This document shows positions 10,129-18,447 of a stretch of 64,000 bases of DNA, piece by piece. Made by a program: the position numbers and the translations under genes. Location: NCBI RefSeq assembly GCF_011762095.1, contig NZ_JAASQO010000003.1:124001-188000 (forward strand), in the 5' to 3' direction. The notes below the pieces were generated by a model. The model ran no database searches, was not told the origin of the DNA, and saw only the letters and a program-made list of their open reading frames with translations. The stretch comes from Parvibaculum indicum. GTDB taxonomy: Bacteria > Pseudomonadota > Alphaproteobacteria > Parvibaculales > Parvibaculaceae. Numbering within the stretch: the stretch's first letter is position 1; each line of letters starts with the position of its first letter.

Positions 10129-11222
10129 TGCAGCTTCTCCACTTGCGTTGCGTCCGCCCGGTCCGCGGATTTGATGAGCTCGCGGATCGACTGGCCGGGC
10201 TTCGTTTCGCCGAGAACCCGCACATGATCTCCGTTACGAAGGCGCATCGCGCCATGCGTCACCAGAAGGTCGCCCGCATCGAGGCCTTGAAGGATTTCGA
10301 CCTGGCCGGGCCGGCGCCCGCCGATTTTCACCTCGCGGCGTTCCACCTCATTGTCCCGCGCGCGGTGGACGACGAAGACGAAATTCTTCTCGCCTTCCGG
10401 CAGCAGTGCTTCCTCCGGCACGACCACGCCCTGGCGCGGCCGCTTCATCAGCTCGACCGTCATCAGCAGGCCGGGCTTTATCCTGAGATCGGGATTGGGC
10501 AGGACCGCGCGCGCCATCGTCGATCGCGTCGCCGGATCGACGCGGGGGGAAACGCTGCTGATCTCGCCGCGAAAGGTTTCGCCGCCCAGGGCTTCCGACG
10601 TCGCCTCGATTTCAAGTCCCGCGACCAGTTCGGAGATATGCGTGGCGGGGACGGAAAAATCGAGCTTGATCGGGTCGAGATCGTCCAGCGTCGTGATCAC
10701 GGTGCCCGGCGTCACCAGGGCGCCGGGGCTGATATTGCGCAATCCCACCACGCCGTCGAAGGGCGCGCGGATCTGCCGGTCGGCCAGGCGCGACCGTGCC
10801 GCTTCCAGATTGGCCGTCGCCTCTTCCAGCGCGGACCGGCGTTCGTCGAGCGAAGCGGTTGTGGCATATTGCCGGCTTTCCAGCTTGCGCGCCCGGTCAT
10901 AGGCGGTCTCGGCCTCGACGCGGCGTGCATCCGCCGCTCTGACCGCAGCTTCTTCTTCCGCGCGCTCCAGGCCGACGAGCAACTGCCCCTCCTTCACCCG
11001 GTCGCCATCGTCGAAGCCGATCTCGACAACTTTCTCGGTCACATTGGAGGTGATATCCACCGTCTCGTTGGAGCGCGTCGTGCCGATGGCTTCCACCCGG
11101 TCCACGAAACGCTGCAGCGTGGCCGTTGCGACCGCCACGGGCGGTCGCTGCTCCGCGGCAGCCGCGGGCAGGGCCCAGAGCGCAATCAGGCCGGCAAGGA
11201 AGAAACGGAAACGACGTGGCAT
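10125..11222 (-). CDS. RND efflux periplasmic adaptor (HlyD/MFP family)
   Basis: 365 residues from the ATG at 11222, preceded by GGAG with a 7-base spacer. The open frame continues upstream, but only this start gives a signal peptide (MPRRFRFFLAGLIALWALPAAAA). After cleavage come the lipoyl-like half (VTEKVVEIGFDDGDRV), an alpha-helical hairpin rich in Ala/Glu/Arg, the second lipoyl half (APFDGVVGLRNISPG) and beta-barrel domains. It links the inner-membrane RND pump encoded next to an outer-membrane channel. No lipobox is present, so it is probably anchored by its signal or soluble in the periplasm. Confidence 0.9.
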   Translation of the reverse strand: MPRRFRFFLAGLIALWALPAAAAEQRPPVAVATATLQRFVDRVEAIGTTRSNETVDITSNVTEKVVEIGFDDGDRVKEGQLLVGLERAEEEAAVRAADARRVEAETAYDRARKLESRQYATTASLDERRSALEEATANLEAARSRLADRQIRAPFDGVVGLRNISPGALVTPGTVITTLDDLDPIKLDFSVPATHISELVAGLEIEATSEALGGETFRGEISSVSPRVDPATRSTMARAVLPNPDLRIKPGLLMTVELMKRPRQGVVVPEEALLPEGEKNFVFVVHRARDNEVERREVKIGGRRPGQVEILQGLDAGDLLVTHGAMRLRNGDHVRVLGETKPGQSIRELIKSADRADATQVEKLQ

Positions 11223-11380
11223 AGGAGAACTCCGGCAAACTTTAAAAAGCTGTCGAGTATCGCTGCTCCCCCCAACGATTATGTGACTGTAATCCATTTT
11301 GGCGGAATTCGCGCCGACGATTGTCGGGAGGGATCGAATGTCGGTTGAGGCATCGGTTCCGCACCGCATAATTACGCCTG

Positions 11381-12397
11381 ATGGCTGGAGAAATTCGCTA
11401 CATACCCGTCTGGCAGGCACATAATCCGCATATCCGCGCAGATGCGATGGCGCTCTGGGCGAGGCTGAAGGTGTTGCCGGCACAGGCCGATCCCGTTGCC
11501 CGTGCCGACGAGATCTGCATGGCGGCCTATGACGGCAATCGGCTGGTCGGCGTGGAAACCTGCCGCGTGCGTTTTCTTGCCGCGCTCGATGCCCGCTTCG
11601 CCTTCACCAATGTGCTGGTGGACCCCGATTATCGGCAATGCGGGATTTCGTCGGCCCTCCTCCTGCATTCCTACTACCTGCTGGCGGGGTGGGCGCAGGC
11701 CCATCCCGAAGAGCGTCTCGCCGGAACGGGCTTCGTCCTCGTCAATCCGAAACTGGGGCGCCGCCCCGTTGTCGGCGACGGCTTCTTCCTGATCGGCTTC
11801 AGCCATGAAGGCCATCAGCTGCGGATTACATGGTTCGAGAATTACCGCCTGCACGATCGCGATCTCGCGCTGTCTTCAGGCTCCGGGCATGCGCTGCGCT
11901 GGGAATGGGCGTGGCGGCGCAATGCTTCGGGCCCCGTCGCCGATGCGATGGCGCTCTGGACGAAACTGGGCATGCGGCCCCGAGGCGTCGAGACCAGAGA
12001 CAGGACGGCGGAGATCAGCCTTGTCGGCTATGACGGGGAAAGGCCCGTCGCGGTTTCCACCGTGAAGCCCGTTTTCCATCCCGGGCTGGGCGAAATCTTT
12101 GCAGGCCTGTCCCTGGTCGTCGATCCGGCCTACGCGCATGCGGATGTCCGGCACAGAATGGCGAAGGAGAATTTCAGTCGGCTGGAGCAATGGTCGGCCG
12201 CCGATCCCGGCAAGCCGTGGGCCGGGCTGATGACGGTCTATGAAGACCCTGAAATGGGGGCCTTCCCGGTCGATCCGTCCGGCCTCGTTCTCGCAGGATA
12301 TGCGAAATCGGGCGGTCAGATCAGGCTCAACTGGTTCGCGCATGCACAGGTGGAACCGGGGCGGGCGGTGGAGAAGCCTTTTTTGCTTTCCGGTTGA
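11381..12397 (+). CDS. Tandem GNAT-like two-module protein, paralogue B
   Basis: 338 residues, same architecture as the gene at 5127-6251. The N-terminal half starts IRYIPVW and contains a GNAT-like segment VDPDYRQCGISSALL. The second half begins near RWEWAWRRNASGP and has a degenerate equivalent (VDPAYAHADVRHRM). Each half ends in the shared closing motif (GHQLRITWFENYR; GGQIRLNWFAHAQ). It is transcribed divergently from the efflux adaptor; the 158-base gap would hold both promoters. An acyl-CoA-binding fold is inferred from the motif only. The eroded second loop suggests that one half may be structural. Function unknown. Confidence 0.75.
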   Translation: MAGEIRYIPVWQAHNPHIRADAMALWARLKVLPAQADPVARADEICMAAYDGNRLVGVETCRVRFLAALDARFAFTNVLVDPDYRQCGISSALLLHSYYLLAGWAQAHPEERLAGTGFVLVNPKLGRRPVVGDGFFLIGFSHEGHQLRITWFENYRLHDRDLALSSGSGHALRWEWAWRRNASGPVADAMALWTKLGMRPRGVETRDRTAEISLVGYDGERPVAVSTVKPVFHPGLGEIFAGLSLVVDPAYAHADVRHRMAKENFSRLEQWSAADPGKPWAGLMTVYEDPEMGAFPVDPSGLVLAGYAKSGGQIRLNWFAHAQVEPGRAVEKPFLLSG

Positions 12398-12406
12398 ATT
12401 CGGCAT

Positions 12407-12438
12407 GAAAAAGCCGCGCGCAGGGTCTGCGCGCGGCT
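12407..12438 (-). terminator. Rho-independent terminator of sodB
   Basis: An 11-bp GC-rich stem (12412-12422 with 12428-12438, 5-base loop) is followed, reading on the minus strand, by a run of five T. It sits 24 bases beyond the superoxide dismutase stop codon. On the plus strand it lacks a good T-run. Confidence 0.8.
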
Positions 12439-12462
12439 CGTCTTGTTCCGTATGCGGAAACG

Positions 12463-13065
12463 TCAGATCGCCGCTTCGTAGTTCGCCTCGGCGAATTCCC
12501 AGTTGATCAGGTGATCGACGAAGGTCGCCAGATAGTCCGGACGGCGGTTCTGGTAGTCGAGATAATAGGTGTGCTCCCACACATCGGTGGTGAGGATCGG
12601 CACGTCCTTGCCGGTGATCGGCGTCTCGGCATTGGCGGTGCCATAGACGGCGAGCTTGCCTTCCGGCTTCAGCACCAGCCAGGCATAGCCCGAGCCGAAC
12701 TGGCCGGCGCCCACCTTCTTGAACTCGTCCTTGAACTGTTCCAGGCCGCCGAAATCTTCCTTGATCTTGTCGGCCAGCTTGCCCTTGGGCTCGCCGCCGC
12801 CATTCGGCTTCATCGAATTCCAGTAGAAGGTGTGATTCCACACCTGGGCGGCGTTGTTGAACACGCCCTTCTTGGAGGTGTCGCCCGCGACCTTGCGGAT
12901 CAGCTCGACAAGTTCCAGATCGGCAAGCTCGGTGCCCTCGATCAGCTTGTTGCCATTGGTCACATAGGCCTGATGGTGCTTGCCATAGTGAAAGGACAGC
13001 GTCTCGGCGGAAATATGCGGCGCGAGGGCATCCATTTCATAGGGAAGTTTGGGGAGTTCGAGCAT
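12463..13065 (-). CDS. sodB: Superoxide dismutase, Fe type
   Basis: 200 residues, usual length. Converts superoxide to oxygen and hydrogen peroxide in the cytoplasm. Metal ligands are visible: His26 (SFHYGKHHQ), His78 (VWNHTFYW), and the Asp/His of DVWEHTYYLDYQNRR. Gln74 in NNAAQVWNH is the position that distinguishes the iron enzyme from the manganese enzyme, where a Gly is found. AGGAGA precedes the start. Monocistronic, with its own terminator. Confidence 0.96.
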   Translation of the reverse strand: MLELPKLPYEMDALAPHISAETLSFHYGKHHQAYVTNGNKLIEGTELADLELVELIRKVAGDTSKKGVFNNAAQVWNHTFYWNSMKPNGGGEPKGKLADKIKEDFGGLEQFKDEFKKVGAGQFGSGYAWLVLKPEGKLAVYGTANAETPITGKDVPILTTDVWEHTYYLDYQNRRPDYLATFVDHLINWEFAEANYEAAI

Positions 13066-13397
13066 GGGGCTTCTCCTTACTGGTTTGACGCGGCCCCGGC
13101 ATTCTCGGGGCCGGACCGGTCCGACGCATACGCAACAGAACGCCGCGTATCTCGGATTGTCCGCATGGGATGCGGGCTTGTTTATATGCCCCCACTAATC
13201 GGAGATGCGGGCCGGATTTTCAAGACGGTATAAAAAATTTATTAGGGAACAAAGCGACTTATGAGCAAGCGCATAATCCCTAAAAAATTGTGGGTAATGC
13301 GGCCGCGGCGCGGAGGCGACGGCTAAACCCTTGAGTTCGTGGCACGAATTTTCGGCAGAGCGCGCATCGCCGCTTGTGCCCGCACCGGTGCGATGAA
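13066..13397. other. Non-coding divergent region between sodB and hsp20
   Basis: No protein-like frame is convincing here. The stretch holds the sodB promoter region (minus strand). An AT-rich patch around 13230-13290 contrasts with the GC-rich surroundings. I could not assign a definite promoter for sodB. Confidence 0.5.
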
Positions 13398-13426
13398 CTT
13401 GCAACGGCGCGACGGAATTACCACAT
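13398..13426 (+). promoter_or_regulatory. Candidate RpoH (heat-shock sigma) promoter for hsp20
   Basis: CTTGCA (13398-13403) and CCACAT (13421-13426) with a 17-base spacer resemble the alphaproteobacterial heat-shock promoter (CTTG and a C-rich -10). The position, about 90 bases before the hsp20 start, leaves room for the leader described below. Weak match; transcript start not known. Confidence 0.35.
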
Positions 13427-13457
13427 CTTACGGAACGGTGCCCATTCCGGGGCCGTG

Positions 13458-13506
13458 CCCTGCGGGGGTGCCCGCGGGGTGGAGCAAAGTCGCTTGGAAG
13501 AGGACT
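13458..13506 (+). ncRNA. Candidate ROSE-type RNA thermometer in the hsp20 leader
   Basis: Two hairpins precede the Hsp20 start at 13516. The first is a stable 9-bp stem (13458-13466 with 13471-13479, GGTG loop). In the second, AGTCGCT (13488-13494) pairs with AGGACT (13501-13506) leaving one bulged G. The AGGA ribosome binding site is thus trapped by a UCGCU segment, the hallmark pairing of ROSE elements that melt at heat-shock temperature. ROSE elements are known to control alphaproteobacterial small heat-shock genes. The AGGA-to-ATG distance (11 bases) is slightly long. Confidence 0.55.
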
Positions 13507-13515
13507 TTGAAGGCC

Positions 13516-14025
13516 ATGAGCCGTATGACGCAGTTCAACAGCCCGTTTCTGCTCGGTTTTGAACAGATCGAGCAACTTCTGGATCGTGTGGCGAAATCCT
13601 CCGACGGATATCCGCCCTACAATGTCGAGCAGTTGCCTGCGCCGGCGGAAGATGGCGAAGCGGCCGGCTCGGACATGCTGCGGATCACGCTGGCGGTTGC
13701 CGGCTTCTCCCGTGACGAACTATCCGTCACCGTCGAGGACAACCAGCTCGTCATCCAGGGCCGCCAGCGTGAGGAGAACGACGCGAATTACCTTCATCGC
13801 GGCATCGCCGCCCGCCAGTTCCAGCGCAAATTCGTGCTGGCAGAAGGTGTGGAGGTCGTCGGCGCCAGGCTGGAGCACGGTCTTTTGATTATCGACCTTC
13901 TTCGCCCCGAACCGGCAAAAACAGTCCGCCGGATCGAAATCGACGATGGCGACGGAAGAACGAAGGGGTCACCCATCTCTTCCTCGAAACCCGGACGCAA
14001 ACGGATCGAGGAGGATGCGGTCTGA
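13516..14025 (+). CDS. Small heat-shock protein, Hsp20/IbpA family
   Basis: 169 residues from ATG 13516 (MSRMTQFNSPFLLGFEQIEQ), the usual IbpA-like start; the frame is open further upstream but that part is the leader. The alpha-crystallin domain covers about residues 50-145, with the conserved segment FSRDELSVTVEDNQLVIQG and the closing HGLLIIDLLRPEP. It acts as an ATP-independent holdase for unfolding proteins in the cytoplasm. It is followed by a DUF1150 gene, a common alphaproteobacterial pairing. Expression is probably heat-induced through the leader structure. Confidence 0.93.
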   Translation: MSRMTQFNSPFLLGFEQIEQLLDRVAKSSDGYPPYNVEQLPAPAEDGEAAGSDMLRITLAVAGFSRDELSVTVEDNQLVIQGRQREENDANYLHRGIAARQFQRKFVLAEGVEVVGARLEHGLLIIDLLRPEPAKTVRRIEIDDGDGRTKGSPISSSKPGRKRIEEDAV

Positions 14026-14131
14026 ATTGAAGCGCGTCGGGAGACGAGACGCGCGGCAATGAAACGACCGTCGAGGTCGTCGCATGGCGCTGAGACAAGG
14101 CCCGCGGCGAACCGTCTGAAAGGAGTATGAC

Positions 14132-14443
14132 ATGCGTAAGGACAATGACCGGTTCGACGATACCGGAAACGAAATACCGAATGCCGGCTGGGGCGCGGAG
14201 GATCTGCGTACGCTGAGCGACGAGGCTTTCGCCAATGCGGGCGTGGGCAACATCGTCTATGTGCGGGAGGTTCTGGCAGGCGACCTGGTGTCGGAGTTCG
14301 GCAACGAGATCGATGTGCCCGCCGATACCGTTCTCTACTCGGTCCATGCCGCCAATGGCGAGCGCATGGCCGTGCTGGACAATCGCGATGCCGCCTTTGC
14401 CGGCGCGCGCCAGTACGACCTGGAACCCGTAAGCGTACACTGA
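14132..14443 (+). CDS. DUF1150 family protein
   Basis: 103 residues, preceded by AAAGGAG. The core (ALGDEAF-like TLSDEAFANAGVGNIVYVRE ... LYSVHAANGERMAVLDNRDAA) matches the small DUF1150 family, which is typically found next to hsp20 in alphaproteobacteria. Biochemical role not established. It is probably co-transcribed with hsp20, 106 bases upstream, and a terminator follows. Confidence 0.85.
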   Translation: MRKDNDRFDDTGNEIPNAGWGAEDLRTLSDEAFANAGVGNIVYVREVLAGDLVSEFGNEIDVPADTVLYSVHAANGERMAVLDNRDAAFAGARQYDLEPVSVH

Positions 14444-14484
14444 CGGGCGCAACAGGCGTCGAATTCGACAGGCTGAAAATGCGA

Positions 14485-14511
14485 AGCCCCGCCGTCTCCG
14501 GCGGGGCTTTT
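14485..14511 (+). terminator. Rho-independent terminator after DUF1150 gene
   Basis: Ten-bp GC-rich stem (14485-14494 with 14499-14508), TCTC loop, then TTTT. It lies between convergent genes and may also limit read-through from ptsN. Confidence 0.8.
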
Positions 14512-14533
14512 GCGTTTGCGGGGTCTGACGCGC

Positions 14534-14998
14534 TCAGACGGCGCTGGTTGCGGCCGGTTCGGTCAGGATGGCGTAAAGCGCGGCGGCATCGTCGGTCGCG
14601 CGGAGCTTTTCCACTACCGCGCCGTTCCGCAGCAGGCGCGACACGCGCGCCAGCGCTTTCAGATGGTCCGCGCCCGCGCTTTCCGGCGCAAGCAGCAGGA
14701 AGATCAGGTCCACCGGCTGGTCGTCCACCGATTCGAAATCGATCGGCGTGTCGAGCCGCGCAAACAGCCCGTGCAGCCGATCCAGTTCGCCCAGCTTGCC
14801 ATGCGGAATGGCAATGCCCTGGCCCACGCCCGTGGAGCCCAGGCGCTCGCGCTCGAGCAGCGTTTCGAAGATAGAGCGCTCGGAGACGCCGGTGAGGTCC
14901 GCCGCGCGCGCGGCGAGTTCCTGCAGCGCCTGCTTTTTGCTGGTGACCTTGAGATGCGCAAGCACCCCTTCCGGCCGTACCAGATCTTCAAGCTCCAT
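14534..14998 (-). CDS. ptsN: PTS IIA-like nitrogen regulatory protein (EIIA-Ntr)
   Basis: 154 residues from ATG 14998 (MELEDLVRPEG). The open frame extends upstream but without family similarity. The phosphorylated histidine is His66 in GIAIPHGKL, with the EIIA-2 core following (SVDDQPVDLIFLLLAPES). It takes phosphate from PtsP/NPr and in known systems regulates potassium, carbon and nitrogen functions by protein-protein contact. Its position after rpoN and hpf is the classical arrangement. Confidence 0.95.
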   Translation of the reverse strand: MELEDLVRPEGVLAHLKVTSKKQALQELAARAADLTGVSERSIFETLLERERLGSTGVGQGIAIPHGKLGELDRLHGLFARLDTPIDFESVDDQPVDLIFLLLAPESAGADHLKALARVSRLLRNGAVVEKLRATDDAAALYAILTEPAATSAV

Positions 14999-15107
14999 GA
15001 TCCGCACCCTGTTCTGCTGAGGCTGTGGCCGAAGCGCGTGTCCATGCGCCGGGCGGGTGCCGGGCAGGGGACGTGCGCTGGCTAGAGCGGTAAAGCTTCT
15101 CACGGTC

Positions 15108-15686
15108 TCAAGCCTTTTGTGAATCGCGGCTGGTATCGACCCAGCCGATATTGCCGTCCTGACGCCGGTAGACGAGACAGAGGCCGCCATCGCCATTGCG
15201 GAACATGACGAAGGGCGCGTCGCTCAGATCCATGCGCATGACCGCATCGCCCACGCTGAGTTTCGGAATGTCCGTCGTGCCTTCGGCGATGATGACCGGC
15301 TGCGCGTCCTCTTCGACTTCCTCATTCTCGGAGACCGCCTCGATCACGAAGGACGGCACCGTCTCGGCGGGGAGTTCGGGCTTGTTGTTGTTGTTGTGGT
15401 TTTTCAGCTTGCGCTTGTAGCGCCTGAGCCTCTTCTCCAGCCGTTCCAGCGCGGCGTCGAAGGCGGCATAGACTTCCGTCGCCTGGCCCTCGGCCTTCAC
15501 ATACATGCCGGAACTCAGATGCACCGCGCAATCGGCGCGATAGTTGAATCCGTCCTTGGTGATGGTGACGTTCGCATCTACCGGACGATCGAAATATTTG
15601 TCGACGGCGGCTTCGAGCCTGTCGGTAACATGGGTGCGGAGCGCATCTCCGATGTCGAGATGATGGCCGCTGACCTGAACCTGCAT
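15108..15686 (-). CDS. hpf: Ribosome hibernation promoting factor, long form
   Basis: 192 residues. The N-terminal domain (about 1-98, MQVQVSGHHLDIGDALRTHV) binds the 30S decoding region. An Asn-rich linker (NHNNNN, encoded by a short trinucleotide run near 15390) follows. The C-terminal domain (about 132-187, SVGDAVMRMDLSDAPFVMFRN ... YRRQDGNIGWVDT) dimerises in long-form HPF to join two 70S ribosomes into 100S particles in stationary phase. Encoded between rpoN and ptsN, as usual in proteobacteria. Confidence 0.94.
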   Translation of the reverse strand: MQVQVSGHHLDIGDALRTHVTDRLEAAVDKYFDRPVDANVTITKDGFNYRADCAVHLSSGMYVKAEGQATEVYAAFDAALERLEKRLRRYKRKLKNHNNNNKPELPAETVPSFVIEAVSENEEVEEDAQPVIIAEGTTDIPKLSVGDAVMRMDLSDAPFVMFRNGDGGLCLVYRRQDGNIGWVDTSRDSQKA

Positions 15687-15952
15687 TGAGAGACCTTTCC
15701 GGGTCGCAATGTCCCGATGGACTGCCTGTGGCGAAGCGCGCCGCCCTGTCCGCGGGGCCTCGCCCCGAGCCAGGATTGGCTTCTGCTATCTGCCGCGTCG
15801 CGGAGATTCTATCTGCCACGCCGTCATCAAGCGCGTGGAAACTAGTGGGGCCGCCATAAGGTGTCAACCGGGACCCTGATAGAGCCTTAAGATCGTTTTG
15901 AATCAGTGTGTTACGGGTTTATCCGGCACTCTGCCGCATGGCGCCGGCCCGC

Positions 15953-17482
15953 TCAGGCATAGGCCTTCTTTTCCCGCCGCCGCTGGACCGAGGACGGGAT
16001 GCTCAGGGCTTCCCGGTACTTCGCCACGGTGCGCCGGGCGATGTCGATCCCCTGGCCTTTCAGGATTTCCACGATGTTGTCGTCGGAAAGAACGGCGTCC
16101 GGCCGCTCCGAATCGATCAGTTCCTTGATGCGATGGCGCACCGATTCCGCCGAATGCGACGCGCCGCCTTCCGTTCCGGCGATGGCCGAGGTGAAGAAAT
16201 ATTTCAGCTCGAATATCCCGCGCGGCGTGGCGATGTATTTGTTCGAGGTCACGCGGCTGACGGTGGATTCGTGCATCGAGATCGCATCCGCTACCGTCTT
16301 CAGGTTCAGCGGCCGCAAATGCTGCACGCCATACATCAGGAAGGCATCCTGCTGCCGGATGATTTCGGACGCCACTTTCAGGATCGTGCGCGCGCGCTGG
16401 TCGAGGCTCTTCACCAGCCAGTTCGCATTGTTGAGGCATTCCGACACATAGGCCTTGGCCTTGGCGTCCGCGAGGCTGGAGACTTCCGCGTAATATTGCT
16501 GGTTCACCAGAACCCGCGGCAGCGTTTCGGAATTGATCTCGACGAGCCAGCCACCGTCCGATCCCCGCCTGACGAACACGTCCGGAATGACCGGCACCAC
16601 CGGTTCGTCGCCGAACGCAAGGCCGGGCTTGGGGTTGCAGGCACGGATGTCCTCGATCATGCCGGCGATGTCGTCGCGGTCCGCGCCGGTGACCTTCATG
16701 AGCTGGTCGAAATCGCGCTTGGCGAAAAGCTCCAGGTGATCGAGGAAGTTCTCCATGGTCGGATCGAGCCGGTCGCGCTCGGCAAGCTGGATCGCGAGGC
16801 ATTCTTTCAGGTTGCGCGCGCAGACGCCCGCCGGCTCGAAACCTTGCAGAACCTCGAGCACGCTGAGCACGTCCTCGATTTCCGCGCCGAGCCGTTCCGC
16901 AATCTCTTCCATGTCGGCGGTGATGTAGCCGGCCTCGTTCACCTGGTCGATGAGGTAGGCGCCGATCAGGCGGTCCTGCGGCACTTTGAGGGACATCTGC
17001 ATCTGTTCGGTGAGATGTTCCGAAAGCGTTGCCTCGCGCGTCAGCGTGGCTTCGAAGCTGTATTCGTCGCTGCCCTGTCCGCCGCCGCCGGAGGTTCTGA
17101 GCGACTGCCAGTCGGAGCTTGAGGAGCCCGCGGCGGCCGCTTCGTTCTGCACGTCGCTGCGCGCCTCGTCGGCATAGACATTGTCGTAATCGGTATCGAG
17201 GTCGCTTTCCCGGCCGGGCAGGGGGGAATCTTCGCTGAGGGAGAGCTGGTCCTCTGACCACCGCGTCTCGGAGGACGATTCGGCAGCGGTGTCGTCGCGG
17301 GAGCGCTCGTTCTCGGGCTCGCCCGAACCGGATTCGAGCAGCGGATTGCGCTCGAGTTCCTGTTCGACATATTCGGCAAGCTCGAGATTGGAAAGCTGCA
17401 GCAGCTTGATCGCCTGCTGCAGTTGCGGCGTCATGACAAGGCTCTGGCCTTGTCTCATCTCCAGCCGCGGTGCGAGCGCCAT
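15953..17482 (-). CDS. rpoN: RNA polymerase sigma-54 factor
   Basis: 509 residues, normal length. Region I (QGQSLVMTPQLQQAIKLLQ) binds activators. An acidic region II follows (many D/E near 50-120), then the core-binding domain and the C-terminal RpoN box ARRTVAKYREALSIPSS that reads the -24 element. It needs AAA+ activator ATPases to open promoters. Lies 56 bases after lptB on the same strand, the standard alphaproteobacterial context. Confidence 0.97.
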   Translation of the reverse strand: MALAPRLEMRQGQSLVMTPQLQQAIKLLQLSNLELAEYVEQELERNPLLESGSGEPENERSRDDTAAESSSETRWSEDQLSLSEDSPLPGRESDLDTDYDNVYADEARSDVQNEAAAAGSSSSDWQSLRTSGGGGQGSDEYSFEATLTREATLSEHLTEQMQMSLKVPQDRLIGAYLIDQVNEAGYITADMEEIAERLGAEIEDVLSVLEVLQGFEPAGVCARNLKECLAIQLAERDRLDPTMENFLDHLELFAKRDFDQLMKVTGADRDDIAGMIEDIRACNPKPGLAFGDEPVVPVIPDVFVRRGSDGGWLVEINSETLPRVLVNQQYYAEVSSLADAKAKAYVSECLNNANWLVKSLDQRARTILKVASEIIRQQDAFLMYGVQHLRPLNLKTVADAISMHESTVSRVTSNKYIATPRGIFELKYFFTSAIAGTEGGASHSAESVRHRIKELIDSERPDAVLSDDNIVEILKGQGIDIARRTVAKYREALSIPSSVQRRREKKAYA

Positions 17483-17538
17483 GAGCTCCTATGCCCCCCG
17501 TCCGTTACGCATTACGATCTCAAGCCCCGTCATCTTCG

Positions 17539-18369
17539 TCACAGGCTGAACCGGTCGCCGAGATAGAGACGGCGCACATCTTCATTGCCCACGATTTCGG
17601 AAGGCTCGCCTTCCATCAGCACCTGGCCATCGTGAATGATGACCGCGTGGTCGATCAGTTCCAGCGTCTCGCGCACATTGTGGTCGGTGACCAGCACGCC
17701 GATGCCCCTGTCCTTCAGATGCGCCACGAGATCGCGGATATCGCCGATCGCGATCGGGTCGATACCGGCGAACGGTTCGTCGAGCAGCATGAAGGAGGGT
17801 TGCGTGGCCAGCGCGCGCGCGATTTCCACGCGCCGCCTTTCGCCGCCCGACAGCGCAATGGACGGCGTGCGGCGCAAATGGGTGATCGAGAATTCCGCCA
17901 GCAGATCGTCCAGCGCCGTCTCGCGCCTGTCGCGGTCGCGTTCCACCACTTCCAGCGTCGCGCGGATATTCTGCTCCACGGTAAGGCCGCGAAAGATCGA
18001 GGCCTCCTGCGGCAGATAGCCGATGCCCATGCGCGCGCGCCGGTACATCGGCAGTTCGGTCACGTTGAGACCGTCAAGCGCGATGCTGCCGTAATCGGGC
18101 CGGATGAGGCCGGTAATCATGTAGAAGACGGTGGTCTTGCCGGCGCCGTTCGGGCCCAGAAGGCCCACGGCCTCGCCCCGGTGGAGGTTGAAGCTGACGC
18201 CGCGGACGACGGGCCGTCCCTTGAAGCTCTTGCCGATCTTTTCGACCTGAAGCCCGGCATTGCGGGTGACCAGCTGCGGCCCGCCATCGGCGGAACCGGA
18301 GGCTTTTTGCCCCCCTTCCGCGTTTGCGGCGCGCTGTGTCGCGCGATGTCCGGTCTGGATCGAAGTCAT
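17539..18369 (-). CDS. lptB: LPS export ABC transporter ATP-binding protein
   Basis: 276 residues from ATG 18369, chosen over GTG 18375 because GAGG lies at proper distance. Walker A GPNGAGKTT, signature LSGGERRRVEIARAL and Walker B FMLLDEPFAGIDP are intact. LptB powers the LptFG complex to extract LPS from the inner membrane. About 35 extra N-terminal residues, polar and low-complexity, precede the ABC core compared with the ~240-residue enterobacterial protein. Follows lptC-lptA in the operon. Confidence 0.96.
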   Translation of the reverse strand: MTSIQTGHRATQRAANAEGGQKASGSADGGPQLVTRNAGLQVEKIGKSFKGRPVVRGVSFNLHRGEAVGLLGPNGAGKTTVFYMITGLIRPDYGSIALDGLNVTELPMYRRARMGIGYLPQEASIFRGLTVEQNIRATLEVVERDRDRRETALDDLLAEFSITHLRRTPSIALSGGERRRVEIARALATQPSFMLLDEPFAGIDPIAIGDIRDLVAHLKDRGIGVLVTDHNVRETLELIDHAVIIHDGQVLMEGEPSEIVGNEDVRRLYLGDRFSL

Positions 18370-18447
18370 TGCCACCTCAGCCTTGAAAGCTCATCAAAGG
18401 ACACTTGGCATTAAAATTGTATGAAATGCCGCGGATTACCAAGCCCC

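Noticed and set aside
8896-10227. 443-residue frame antisense to the RND pump
   Set aside because: Complement of a well-supported gene; no recognised domain.
13507-13509. TTG as an alternative hsp20 start
   Set aside because: Only 2 bases from AGGA; ATG 13516 matches the family start.
13195-13575. 126-residue minus-strand frame across the hsp20 leader
   Set aside because: Overlaps the thermometer and hsp20 start; no family resemblance.
18406-18421. Sigma-54-like promoter TGGCAT-N5-TTGTA
   Set aside because: Deviates at the -12 element and would transcribe against lptA.
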